Source of the DNA: Rhodobacterales bacterium 32-66-9
Lineage (GTDB): Bacteria > Pseudomonadota > Alphaproteobacteria > Rhodobacterales > Rhodobacteraceae
Assembly: GCA_002280405.1 (NCBI GenBank)
Contig: NCDY01000002.1
Coordinates: 1-39,005 of the forward strand
Length of the DNA: 39,005 nt
Direction: 5' to 3'
Shown: one piece after another, positions 1 to 6,888 of the stretch
Layout: each line of letters starts with the position of its first letter
Numbering within the stretch: the first letter of the stretch is position 1
Position numbers and translations under genes: made by a program
Notes under the pieces: model-generated
Told to the model about the DNA's origin: nothing
The model's database searches: none
Seen by the model: only the letters and a program-made list of their open reading frames with translations

Positions 1-122
1 GGTTGCGGTGCACAATGGTGGGCGAAAACCCGCCTTCGCATCGCGCGTTCCCGATTCCATCGACTATCCTGTTCATGAGATGGAGAGATTGCGACCTGGA
101 TACGGCAAAGGCATCGGGGCAA

Positions 123-152
123 GCGACATAGCGCCACATCTCGACTTATACA
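123..152 (+). promoter_or_regulatory. Candidate sigma-70 promoter of the small ORF-glycosyltransferase unit
   Basis: A -35-like GCGACA (123-128) lies 18 bp from a -10-like TATACA (147-152). Transcription would start near 159, about 70 bases before the small ORF at 228. The match is partial at both boxes and rests on reading alone. The rest of positions 1-227 shows only a short GGTGGG/CCCGCC hairpin near position 18 and no convincing gene. Confidence 0.4.
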
Positions 153-227
153 ATGCACGTTCCGCCAGTTTCCGCCACACAATTCAGGCCATTCGTGACC
201 TAACCACAGCCTAAAGGGACAAATTCC

Positions 228-359
228 ATGACCCGCTTTGACTTAGTGGCCAGCGGCTTGACCAATTCCCTTTCGGACAGCCATGAGGCCTACCAGGTGC
301 CTCCGGCGATCACCGGGCATCTGACCGATGTGCGCGAGATGATGGGCGAGACCGTCTGA
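228..359 (+). CDS. Small protein of unknown function (43 aa), coupled to the glycosyltransferase
   Basis: A 43-residue ORF starts at ATG 228, 7 bases after an AAAGGGAC ribosome-binding stretch. It ends in TGA at 357-359, and the last A is the first base of the next gene's ATG (TGATG overlap), so the two are probably translationally coupled. The protein begins MTRFDLVASGL and is soluble-looking and slightly acidic, with no membrane segment, signal peptide or cysteine. I do not recognise a family. It may be a real small protein partnering the glycosyltransferase, or only a leader that sets its translation. The good Shine-Dalgarno and exact overlap favour real translation; function is unknown. 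Confidence 0.55.
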   Translation: MTRFDLVASGLTNSLSDSHEAYQVPPAITGHLTDVREMMGETV

Positions 360-1684
360 TGACCCAAACGGCATCCCCAAAGGATGCCACCAGCGGGGCC
401 GCGCACCGGCCCCGCGTTCTGGTCATTGCCGAGGCGGCGAACCCCGAATGGGTCTCCGTCCCCCTGATCGGCTGGTCCCTGGCCGAGGCCCTGCGCGGCG
501 TGGCCGACATCCACCTCGTCACCCAGGTCCGCAACCGCGACGCCATCCTGCGCAAGGGCTGGGTTGAAGGCACCGACTTCACGTCCATCGACACCGAGGC
601 CGTCGCCGCCCCCGCCTGGAAACTGTCCCAGGTCCTGCGGATGGGCGAAAGCCGGGGCTGGACCATTGTTCAGGCCGTCAACAGCCTGACCTACCCGTGG
701 TTCGAGCGGAAGGTCTGGCAGGCCTTTGGCCCAGCCATCCGGCGCGGCGATTACGACATTGTCCACCGGATCACGCCCCTGTCCCCCGCCGCCTCCGGCT
801 CCCTCGCCGCGAAATGCCGCGCGGCGGGCGTGCCCTTCGTCCTCGGCCCGCTCAATGGCGGCGTGCCCTGGCCAAGGGGATTCGAGGCCGAGCAGAAACA
901 GGAAGGCGAATGGCTGTCGCGCTTCCGGGGACTTCTGAAGGTCTTTCCGGGCCGCAGACGGATGCTGAACGCCTGCAGCGCCATTCTTTACGCCTCGCGC
1001 TTCACCCGCCGCGACATTCCCGACAGCCTTGCCGACCGCTGCATCTACCTGCCCGAAAACGCCATCGACCCCGCCCGCTTCTTCCGGCAGGCCGCGCCCA
1101 AACCTGGCACCCTGAAAGCCTGCTTCATCGGTCGCTTCGTGCCGCTGAAGGGTCTTTCCATGCTGATCGAGGCCGCCCGACCCCTGCTGGAAGCCGGAAA
1201 GATGGAGCTGCACCTCGTCGGAGACGGCCCCCTGACCCCCGCGCTGAAGGCGCAAGCACAAGGCCTTCCCGCCATCACCTTCCACGGCTGGCTCAAGCAC
1301 GAAGAGGTGCAGGACGTGGCCGCGCGCTGCCATGTCCTGACCTTCCCCTCGATCCGCGAATTCGGCGGCGGGGCGGTGCTGGAAGGCATGGCGCTGGGCT
1401 TGGCACCCCTTGTCGTCGACTACGGCGGCCCGGCTGACCTTGTGACACCCGAGGTTGGCATCAAGGTTCCCCTGACCGACCGCGATGGCACCACAGCGGC
1501 GCTGCGAAAGGCGCTGGAGACCATGGTCGCCGATCCCGCGCAGACCGCCCGCATGGGACAGGCCGCCCGCCAGCGCGTCACCGACCTGTTCACCTGGCCC
1601 CGCCGGGCCGAGCAGATCGCCACCATCTACGACTGGGTCCTGGGCCGCCGCCCGACCCGCCCCGAACCCATCACGCATTCCTGA
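359..1684 (+). CDS. Glycosyltransferase family 4 protein
   Basis: A 441-residue GT-B fold, GT4-type glycosyltransferase that would move a sugar from a nucleotide-sugar donor to a glycan or lipid acceptor in the cytoplasm. The N-terminal acceptor-side domain starts around residue 17 ([14 protein letters not shown]). The C-terminal donor-binding domain starts near residue 251 with [10 protein letters not shown] and carries HLVGDGPL and the GT4 E-x7-E motif as EFGGGAVLE (about 334-342). There is no signal peptide or membrane segment. The start overlaps the stop of the 43-aa ORF (TGATG). No other polysaccharide genes adjoin it, so the product (exopolysaccharide, glycolipid or other) cannot be named. 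leuD follows after 20 bp, on the same strand. Confidence 0.9.
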   Translation: MTQTASPKDATSGAAHRPRVLVIAEAANPEWVSVPLIGWSLAEALRGVADIHLVTQVRNRDAILRKGWVEGTDFTSIDTEAVAAPAWKLSQVLRMGESRGWTIVQAVNSLTYPWFERKVWQAFGPAIRRGDYDIVHRITPLSPAASGSLAAKCRAAGVPFVLGPLNGGVPWPRGFEAEQKQEGEWLSRFRGLLKVFPGRRRMLNACSAILYASRFTRRDIPDSLADRCIYLPENAIDPARFFRQAAPKPGTLKACFIGRFVPLKGLSMLIEAARPLLEAGKMELHLVGDGPLTPALKAQAQGLPAITFHGWLKHEEVQDVAARCHVLTFPSIREFGGGAVLEGMALGLAPLVVDYGGPADLVTPEVGIKVPLTDRDGTTAALRKALETMVADPAQTARMGQAARQRVTDLFTWPRRAEQIATIYDWVLGRRPTRPEPITHS

Positions 1685-1704
1685 CCCCAGAGGCACAGAC
1701 GACC

Positions 1705-2310
1705 ATGGAAAAATTCACCACTCTCACCGGCGTCGCGGCCCCGATGCCGCTGGTCAACATCGACACCGACATGATCATCCCCAAGCAGTTCCTGAAGACG
1801 ATCCAGCGCTCGGGCCTTGGCAAGAACCTCTTTGACGAGATGCGCTACACGCAAGATGGGCAGGAGATCCCCGACTTCGTGTTGAACCAGCCCGCCTACC
1901 GCAACGCGCAGATCCTGGTCGCAGGCGACAACTTCGGCTGCGGCTCCAGCCGGGAACACGCCCCCTGGGCGCTGCTCGACTTCGGCATCCGCTGCGTGAT
2001 CTCGACCAGCTTCGCCGACATCTTCTACAACAACTGCTTCAAGAACGGCATCCTGCCGGTGGTGCTGCCGCCGGACGCCGTTGCTCATCTGATGGACGAC
2101 GCGCGCAAGGGGGCCAATGCCAGGATCACTGTTGACCTCGCCAGCCAGACCGTCACCGCCTCGGACGGCACGACCTTCGCCTTCGAGGTCGATGCCTTCA
2201 AGAAGCACTGCCTGATGAACGGCCTCGACGACATCGGCCTGACGCTGGAAAAGGCCGCATCCATCGACAGCTACGAGGCCCGGAACGCCACCTTGCGCCC
2301 CTGGGCGTAA
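1705..2310 (+). CDS. leuD: 3-isopropylmalate dehydratase small subunit
   Basis: LeuD (201 aa) pairs with LeuC to form isopropylmalate isomerase, which interconverts 2- and 3-isopropylmalate through dehydration and rehydration in leucine synthesis. The aconitase swivel-domain signature [17 protein letters not shown] is at about residues 74-90, preceded by [14 protein letters not shown] near residue 16. The length is normal for bacterial LeuD. The start ATG at 1705 is about 12 bases after an AGAGG-like site. leuC and leuB, its functional partners, are not in the window. It probably shares a transcript with the glycosyltransferase upstream. Confidence 0.96.
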   Translation: MEKFTTLTGVAAPMPLVNIDTDMIIPKQFLKTIQRSGLGKNLFDEMRYTQDGQEIPDFVLNQPAYRNAQILVAGDNFGCGSSREHAPWALLDFGIRCVISTSFADIFYNNCFKNGILPVVLPPDAVAHLMDDARKGANARITVDLASQTVTASDGTTFAFEVDAFKKHCLMNGLDDIGLTLEKAASIDSYEARNATLRPWA

Positions 2311-2316
2311 AGGCTT

Positions 2317-2341
2317 GGGCGGCACGGACCACGCGCCGCCC
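2317..2341. terminator. Candidate bidirectional hairpin between convergent genes
   Basis: GGGCGGC (2317-2323) and GCCGCCC (2335-2341) form a 7-bp GC stem around an 11-base loop in the 38-bp gap between leuD (+) and the minus-strand gene ending at 2349. No clear T-run follows on either strand, so intrinsic termination is plausible but not certain. Confidence 0.4.
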
Positions 2342-2348
2342 GGTGCCG

Positions 2349-2906
2349 TCACTTCGGCAGGCAAAGCGTGACATAGCCGCCCGTCGGCCAGTCCACCTCG
2401 AAGACATCGCGCACCCGTTCGAACGCCGGTTCAAGCAGCCCGGCGGCCTTCAGCTCGTCCTGATAGGGGCCGTCCGGGATGATCGTCCGGATGCCCATCG
2501 GCAAGAGGCCGTTCCTGCCCCGGAACACCGGGCCAGACCGCGAACTGGTGTCATTGCCACGCCGCCGGTTGCGCCAGCCGATCAGGAAGACCCGCCATTC
2601 CTCGTCAGGCTTCAGCGGCGACCGCAGCACCCAGACATCGACGTCGCGCGGCGGGCTTGCGATCTCGCGTCGGATGTAATCGGGAATGCGGATGCAGAGA
2701 TCCAGCCGACCCAAAGGCCAGCGATCCGGATCCAGGGTGTCAAGAAAGGCCCCATGCGCGACCGGGTCACGCTTCACCAGGCCGGCAAGAACCTGGGTGG
2801 CGATCTCGGGCTTGCTGAGCGCCCGGTACACGTCCGCAAGGACCGCAGCGCGGGCGGTGAAGTCCTCGATGAACGCTTCCGGCATTTCTGGTTCTAGTTT
2901 CTTCAT
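2349..2906 (-). CDS. Conserved-looking protein of unknown function (185 aa)
   Basis: A 185-residue protein I cannot assign to a family. It starts at ATG 2906 after an AGGACGAG ribosome-binding stretch. The N-terminal half is helical and acidic (MKKLEPEMPEAFIEDFTAR). A central basic patch, GWRNRRRGNDTSS, is followed by a Gly/Pro-rich region, and the C-terminus is FEVDWPTGGYVTLCLPK. No signal peptide, transmembrane segment or recognisable catalytic motif is visible. It is convergent with leuD and has its own upstream region of about 450 bp shared with the RidA-like gene. Codon use and GC content look like the neighbours, so it is probably native and cytoplasmic. Confidence 0.75.
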   Translation of the reverse strand: MKKLEPEMPEAFIEDFTARAAVLADVYRALSKPEIATQVLAGLVKRDPVAHGAFLDTLDPDRWPLGRLDLCIRIPDYIRREIASPPRDVDVWVLRSPLKPDEEWRVFLIGWRNRRRGNDTSSRSGPVFRGRNGLLPMGIRTIIPDGPYQDELKAAGLLEPAFERVRDVFEVDWPTGGYVTLCLPK

Positions 2907-3360
2907 GATCTCGTCCTGTCAAGATGGCGGCGGGACCGGCCCGTCGGACCAGGGTGCCACTGGCCGAAAAATGCGGCCCGCCCGTGAAAAACACGATCCC
3001 GTCCCAAAATGCTGGCGGCCGAGATCAGCGAAAAGTCTGGTCCGGTTTGGCGATTCGGTCAATCAGGCCAACCCGACCTCGCCGCCTTGCCCATTTCGCA
3101 AATACTCCGCGGGGGTTTGGGGGTGTGAAACCCCCAACTTCCAGGGCGGAGGCGAAGGCCGAGAACACAACAAAAGCCGCGCGCGGCACGCGCTCACTCT
3201 GAAGGCCGACCGGTGCGCAAGCGTTACCAAACAGTAAACGTCCAAAGTCAAGCTGTTGAAATCGATCATTTTGCTATCCGGTCCACGCGTGGCGCGCCGG
3301 TCTTGCCCTGTCCCCGCCCTCAGGCTACCTTTGCCCTCCGACCCATTCCCGGAGGACCCC
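2907..3360. other. 454-bp intergenic region
   Basis: This is the divergent spacer between the minus-strand 185-aa gene and the plus-strand RidA-like gene. It holds a GC-rich hairpin repeat (3111-3137) and, from about 3220, a less GC-rich stretch with TTGAAA at 3256-3261 that may contain the RidA-like gene's promoter, although no -10 box at standard spacing is convincing. Short ORFs through it lack good ribosome-binding sites and look like noise. Confidence 0.6.
3111..3137. repeat. GC-rich intergenic hairpin resembling a Rhodobacteraceae dispersed repeat
   Basis: GGGGGTTT (3111-3118) can pair with AAACCCCC (3128-3135). Alternatively TTGGGGG (3117-3123) can pair with CCCCCAA (3131-3137), so two registers compete. 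The preceding TTTCGCAAATACTCCGC (3094-3110) together with a G-run/C-run hairpin resembles an intergenic motif I recall as frequent in Rhodobacteraceae genomes. That resemblance is from memory; only one copy is in this window. Confidence 0.5.
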
Positions 3361-3822
3361 ATGCATCCCATCGAGCGGCGCCTCGCCGACCTCGGCGTCA
3401 CCCTCCCCGACGCCCCCGCCCCGGCTGCGAACTACGTTCCCTTCGTCCAGGTCGGGTCGCTGGTCCACATCTCCGGCCAGATCAGCCAGAACGAGGCGGG
3501 CCTGATCAAGGGTCGCCTGGGTGAGGACCTCAGCTTCGAACAGGGCGCCGAGGCCGCGAAACGCTGCGCGATCTCGCTCCTCGCCCAGCTAAGGAAGGCC
3601 ACCGGGGGCGACTGGGACCGTCTTGACCGGGCGGTGAAACTGGTCGGCTTCGTCAATTCGACCCCCGATTTCATCGACCAGCCCAAGGTGATCAACGGGG
3701 CCTCGGATTTCCTGGTCGCGGTTCTCGGCGAAGCCGGCCGCCACGCCCGCTCCGCCGTTTCCGCCGCCTCCTTGCCGCTCGGGGTGGCCGTCGAAATCGA
3801 AGCGATCTTCGCCCTGAAGTGA
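3361..3822 (+). CDS. RidA/YjgF family protein
   Basis: A 153-residue member of the Rid (YjgF/YER057c/UK114) superfamily, in the longer subgroup that begins with ERLADLG-like sequence. Founding RidA hydrolyses reactive enamine/imine intermediates; the reaction of this subgroup is not established. Visible family features are VHISGQIS (about 37-44), the long helix with KRCAISLLAQLRK, and the C-terminal RSAVSAASLPLGVAVEIEAI, which carries the conserved Arg and the final strand Glu. The start at 3361 is chosen because GGAGG (3351-3355) lies 5 bases upstream; an in-frame upstream extension lacks such a site. The glycerophosphodiesterase gene follows after 10 bp, so they are likely co-transcribed. 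Confidence 0.92.
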   Translation: MHPIERRLADLGVTLPDAPAPAANYVPFVQVGSLVHISGQISQNEAGLIKGRLGEDLSFEQGAEAAKRCAISLLAQLRKATGGDWDRLDRAVKLVGFVNSTPDFIDQPKVINGASDFLVAVLGEAGRHARSAVSAASLPLGVAVEIEAIFALK

Positions 3823-3832
3823 CCTGTCCGAA

Positions 3833-4606
3833 ATGACCCGAATCCCCCTGCCGACGGCCTTTCTGCGCCTGCCCCTGGCCCATAGGGGCTATCACGACCA
3901 CAGCAAGGGAGTGATCGAGAATTCGCCCTCGGCCTTCCGCGCGGCGATAGCCGCGGGATATGGCATCGAGCTAGATGTGCAGCGCAGCGCCGATGACGTG
4001 CCGATCGTGTTCCATGACGACGACATGGACCGCCTGACCGATCTGTCCGGCGATTTCCGCAGCTTTACCGCCAGCGAGCTCGGCCGAACGGTTCTGCGTG
4101 GCGGCAGTGACCGGATCCCGACCCTGAAGGAGGTGCTTGCGCTGGTTGCCGGCCGGGTGCCCCTGCTGGTCGAGATCAAGGAGAACTGGAACACGATGGA
4201 GGATACCGACGGGGTCCTGGAAAAGGCGGTTGCCGAAGCCCTGGCCGGCTACGATGGGCCGGTCGCGGTCATGGCGTTCAACCCGCATTGCGTCGCGCAC
4301 ATGGCCCGACTGGCGCCGAACGTGCCGCGCGGCCTGACGACCGAAGCCTACGATCCCGTTCTGAACGCCCCGATTCCCGCCGATGTCTGCGCCCGTCTGC
4401 GCGCGATTCCGGATTACGACCGAACCGGGTCAAGCTTCATCTCGCATCAGGTCAGCGACCTCGGGCGCCCCCGGGTGGCCGAGCTGAGGGCACAAGGGGC
4501 CATCATCCTGTGCTGGACCGTCCGCAGCGCCAAGGACGAGGCGATGGCGCGCAAGGTCGCCCACAACATCACATTCGAGGGCTACGCCGCGCCCTTTCCA
4601 GCGTAG
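3833..4606 (+). CDS. Glycerophosphodiester phosphodiesterase family protein
   Basis: A 257-residue GDPD-family TIM-barrel enzyme, expected to hydrolyse glycerophosphodiesters to glycerol-3-phosphate and an alcohol, using a divalent metal. The HRG motif is at residues 17-19. The metal and catalytic set is visible: E46 and D48 in GIELDVQ, and H61 in VFHDDDMDRL. EIKENW (about 117-122) supplies the next conserved Glu/Lys. There is no signal peptide, so it should act in the cytoplasm, as UgpQ-type enzymes do. It sits between the RidA-like and COG3146 genes with gaps of about 10 bp, consistent with one operon. Confidence 0.93.
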   Translation: MTRIPLPTAFLRLPLAHRGYHDHSKGVIENSPSAFRAAIAAGYGIELDVQRSADDVPIVFHDDDMDRLTDLSGDFRSFTASELGRTVLRGGSDRIPTLKEVLALVAGRVPLLVEIKENWNTMEDTDGVLEKAVAEALAGYDGPVAVMAFNPHCVAHMARLAPNVPRGLTTEAYDPVLNAPIPADVCARLRAIPDYDRTGSSFISHQVSDLGRPRVAELRAQGAIILCWTVRSAKDEAMARKVAHNITFEGYAAPFPA

Positions 4607-4618
4607 GGGCATGGGGTG

Positions 4619-5776
4619 ATGACCGGGCCGCAGCTTCTGGACGGATTCGACGGCATCGCTGCACCCGACTGGGACGCGCTGGCCGCGCCAGAGCAGGCGA
4701 CAGGTCGGCCCGTCGATCCCTTCACCACCCATCGGTTCCTGTCGGCGCTGGAAACCTCGGGCTCGACGGGAGCCGGCACCGGCTGGCAGGCACGGCCCCT
4801 CGCAGTGCGTCAGGATGGAAAGCTGATCGCCGCGACGCCGCTTTATGTCAAGACGCACAGCCAGGGCGAATACATCTTCGACCACGGCTGGGCGGATGCT
4901 CTGGAGCGCGCGGGCGGGCGCTACTACCCGAAGTTGCAGATTGCGGTCCCCTTCACTCCCGCCACCGGGCGGCGGTTTCTGGGTTCTGCCGACCAGTGCG
5001 AGAGGTTGTGGCGAGCGGCCATCGGCATCACCTCCGGCAATCGCCTGTCGTCCCTGCACGCGACCTTCTGCACAGCAGGGGAAGCGGCGGCTCTGGCAGG
5101 CATCGACGGCACGCTGCACCGGATCACCCAGCAGTTTCATTGGGAGAACCGGGGCTATGCCAGCTTTGACGAGTTCCTGAACGACCTTTCCAGTCGCAAG
5201 CGCAAGATGATCCGCAAGGAACGCGACACGGCCCGCGCGTCGGGGCTGACCATCCGCGCGCTGACCGGCGATGCGATCGAGCCCGTGCATTGGGATGCCT
5301 TCTGGGCCTTCTATCAGGACACCGGAGCGCGGAAATGGGGAACGCCCTACCTGACGCGGAAGGCCTTCACCCGTTTTCACGAGACGATGCGGGACGACAT
5401 CCTGCTGGTTCTGGCCTTCAACGCATCGCGGCCAGTTGCGGGCGCGCTGAACTTCATCGGGCGCGACACGCTCTATGGCCGCTACTGGGGCTGCACCGAG
5501 GATCATCCCTGCCTGCATTTCGAGCTGTGCTACTACCAGGCTATCGACTGGGCCATCACCCGGGGTCTGCAGCGGGTCGAAGCCGGGGCGCAGGGCGAAC
5601 ACAAGTTGGCGCGCGGCTACCTGCCGGTCGAGACGCATTCGCTGCACTGGATCGCCGAGCAGTCGTTCCGCACGGCGGTGGACCGCTACCTGCAGGCGGA
5701 ACGCCGCGCAGTGGGCCAGGAGATCGAGGTGCTGACCGGCTATGGCCCCTTCCGCAAGGTCGACGGGCAAGAGTAG
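4619..5776 (+). CDS. COG3146 (FemAB-like/GNAT-fold) acyltransferase family protein
   Basis: A 385-residue protein of the COG3146/DUF482 family, described as a peptidoglycan biosynthesis/recognition or GNAT-like acyltransferase family. The substrate is unknown. Family-like blocks are HRFLSALE near residue 40, SRKRKMIRKERD near residue 195, then the second acyltransferase lobe with GRYWGC and FELCYYQAIDWAI, and the ending GAQGEHKLARGYLPVETHS, which is very characteristic. ATG 4619 is preferred; GTG 4616 is directly upstream in frame and cannot be excluded. AGGGG overlapping the previous stop provides the ribosome-binding site. It is the third gene of the RidA-like/GDPD cluster. Confidence 0.87.
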   Translation: MTGPQLLDGFDGIAAPDWDALAAPEQATGRPVDPFTTHRFLSALETSGSTGAGTGWQARPLAVRQDGKLIAATPLYVKTHSQGEYIFDHGWADALERAGGRYYPKLQIAVPFTPATGRRFLGSADQCERLWRAAIGITSGNRLSSLHATFCTAGEAAALAGIDGTLHRITQQFHWENRGYASFDEFLNDLSSRKRKMIRKERDTARASGLTIRALTGDAIEPVHWDAFWAFYQDTGARKWGTPYLTRKAFTRFHETMRDDILLVLAFNASRPVAGALNFIGRDTLYGRYWGCTEDHPCLHFELCYYQAIDWAITRGLQRVEAGAQGEHKLARGYLPVETHSLHWIAEQSFRTAVDRYLQAERRAVGQEIEVLTGYGPFRKVDGQE

Positions 5777-5856
5777 TCTGCCCGTGCCGTCGTGCCGCCC
5801 GGTCAGGCTGATCCGGCCCTGACTGCCACGCGTCCCCTTAGCCCGATGAGGCCCCC

Positions 5857-6222
5857 ATGACCCAGCTCTTGCCCGAAGCCGATCGTATGTCGCAGCTTAC
5901 CCCCCTGGCCGAGACCGGCTGGGCCGCCGTGCCCGGCAGGGACGCGATCCGCAAGGTGTGGAAGTTCGGCAGTTTCCTTGATGCCTGGGGCTTCATGTCC
6001 CGCGCCGCTCTTCTGGCCGAAAAGGCCAATCACCACCCGGACTGGACCAACCGCTACAACGTGGTGGACGTGACCCTGACCACGCATTCGGCCAAGGGAC
6101 TGACCCGGCTGGACATCGACCTGGCCCGCGCGATGGACCGCCTGGCCCCCGATGCCGAGATCGAGCGCAACCATGGCGAGCCGATCTCCTGCCTGTGCGA
6201 GCAGCACGCCCGCAAGGCCTAG
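5857..6222 (+). CDS. 4a-hydroxytetrahydrobiopterin dehydratase (pterin-4a-carbinolamine dehydratase)
   Basis: A 121-residue PCD/DCoH family enzyme that dehydrates 4a-hydroxytetrahydrobiopterin, recycling the pterin cofactor of aromatic amino acid hydroxylases. The active-site signature ANHHPDW puts His at residues 59 and 60, and TTHSAKGLT supplies the third catalytic His (77). The C-terminal tail EIERNHGEPISCLCEQHARKA extends past the core fold. Start at ATG 5857; ATG 5887 is an alternative that would give a length closer to the family minimum. No phenylalanine hydroxylase gene is adjacent. It is convergent with the HAD phosphatase gene, with only 11 bp between stops. Confidence 0.93.
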   Translation: MTQLLPEADRMSQLTPLAETGWAAVPGRDAIRKVWKFGSFLDAWGFMSRAALLAEKANHHPDWTNRYNVVDVTLTTHSAKGLTRLDIDLARAMDRLAPDAEIERNHGEPISCLCEQHARKA

Positions 6223-6233
6223 CCGGGGAAGCT

Positions 6234-6860
6234 CTACAGCAGCCCCGCCATCCGCGCCCCGGTCAGCAGGTCGGGGGCCAGGTGATGTGCCCAGCGGCCT
6301 TCGCTTGGCACGACGTCCGGAACCTGCACCACCACGCAACCGGCGCGATGGGCGGCCTCGGCACCGGTCTCGCTGTCCTCGAACACCAGGCAGCGCGCGG
6401 GGCTGACCCGGAACAGGCTGGCCGCCAGAAGGTAGGGTTCGGGATCGGGTTTCGGCGCGCGCACGTCATCCAGCGTGACGACATGGGCGAAGGCCCGCGC
6501 AATCCCGGCGATCCCGAGCTTGCGGTGCGCGCCCTCGCGCCCGGTCGAGGTGACGATCGCCAGCGGATGTGAGAGCGCGGGAAGCAGGTCGCGCGCGCCG
6601 GGCTTCAGGTCCAGTCCGGCCTCCACGCCCTCATTGAACCCCTTGCGCCAGTGCCGGTTGATCGCCGTCAGGTCGGCCCCGGGCAAGGCGGCGCAGATGA
6701 TGCGCGAGGCAGTCGGTTCGTCCTTGCCGACCAGAGCATGCATGAAGGCCGCATCGACCTGATGGCCATGCGCGGCGAAGGCGGCCATGCCGGTGGTCAG
6801 GGCAATGCTTTCGGTGTCGATCAGCGTGCCGTCGAGATCGAAGAGAATGGCGTCGTACAT
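6234..6860 (-). CDS. HAD family phosphatase (beta-phosphoglucomutase-like)
   Basis: A 208-residue HAD-superfamily hydrolase, subfamily I, with a helical cap. Motif I is FDLDGTLIDTES with the nucleophile D8 and acid/base D10. Motif II Thr lies in IVTSTGREGA, the Lys is in the RKLGIAG region, and motif IV is VFEDSETGAEAAHRAGC. Such enzymes remove phosphate from small sugar or nucleotide phosphates; the substrate cannot be told from sequence. The start at 6860 follows GGAGG by 5 bases. Its start lies 28 bp after the stop of the nucleotidase/phosphodiesterase gene on the same strand, so it may act on products of that enzyme. Confidence 0.92.
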   Translation of the reverse strand: MYDAILFDLDGTLIDTESIALTTGMAAFAAHGHQVDAAFMHALVGKDEPTASRIICAALPGADLTAINRHWRKGFNEGVEAGLDLKPGARDLLPALSHPLAIVTSTGREGAHRKLGIAGIARAFAHVVTLDDVRAPKPDPEPYLLAASLFRVSPARCLVFEDSETGAEAAHRAGCVVVQVPDVVPSEGRWAHHLAPDLLTGARMAGLL

Positions 6861-6888
6861 CGGGGCCTCCGGGCAGAGCCATAACCGA

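Noticed and set aside
8-214. A 68-codon plus-strand ORF at the window start
   Set aside because: GTG start without a ribosome-binding site, no recognisable protein features, and it overlaps the candidate promoter of the next unit.
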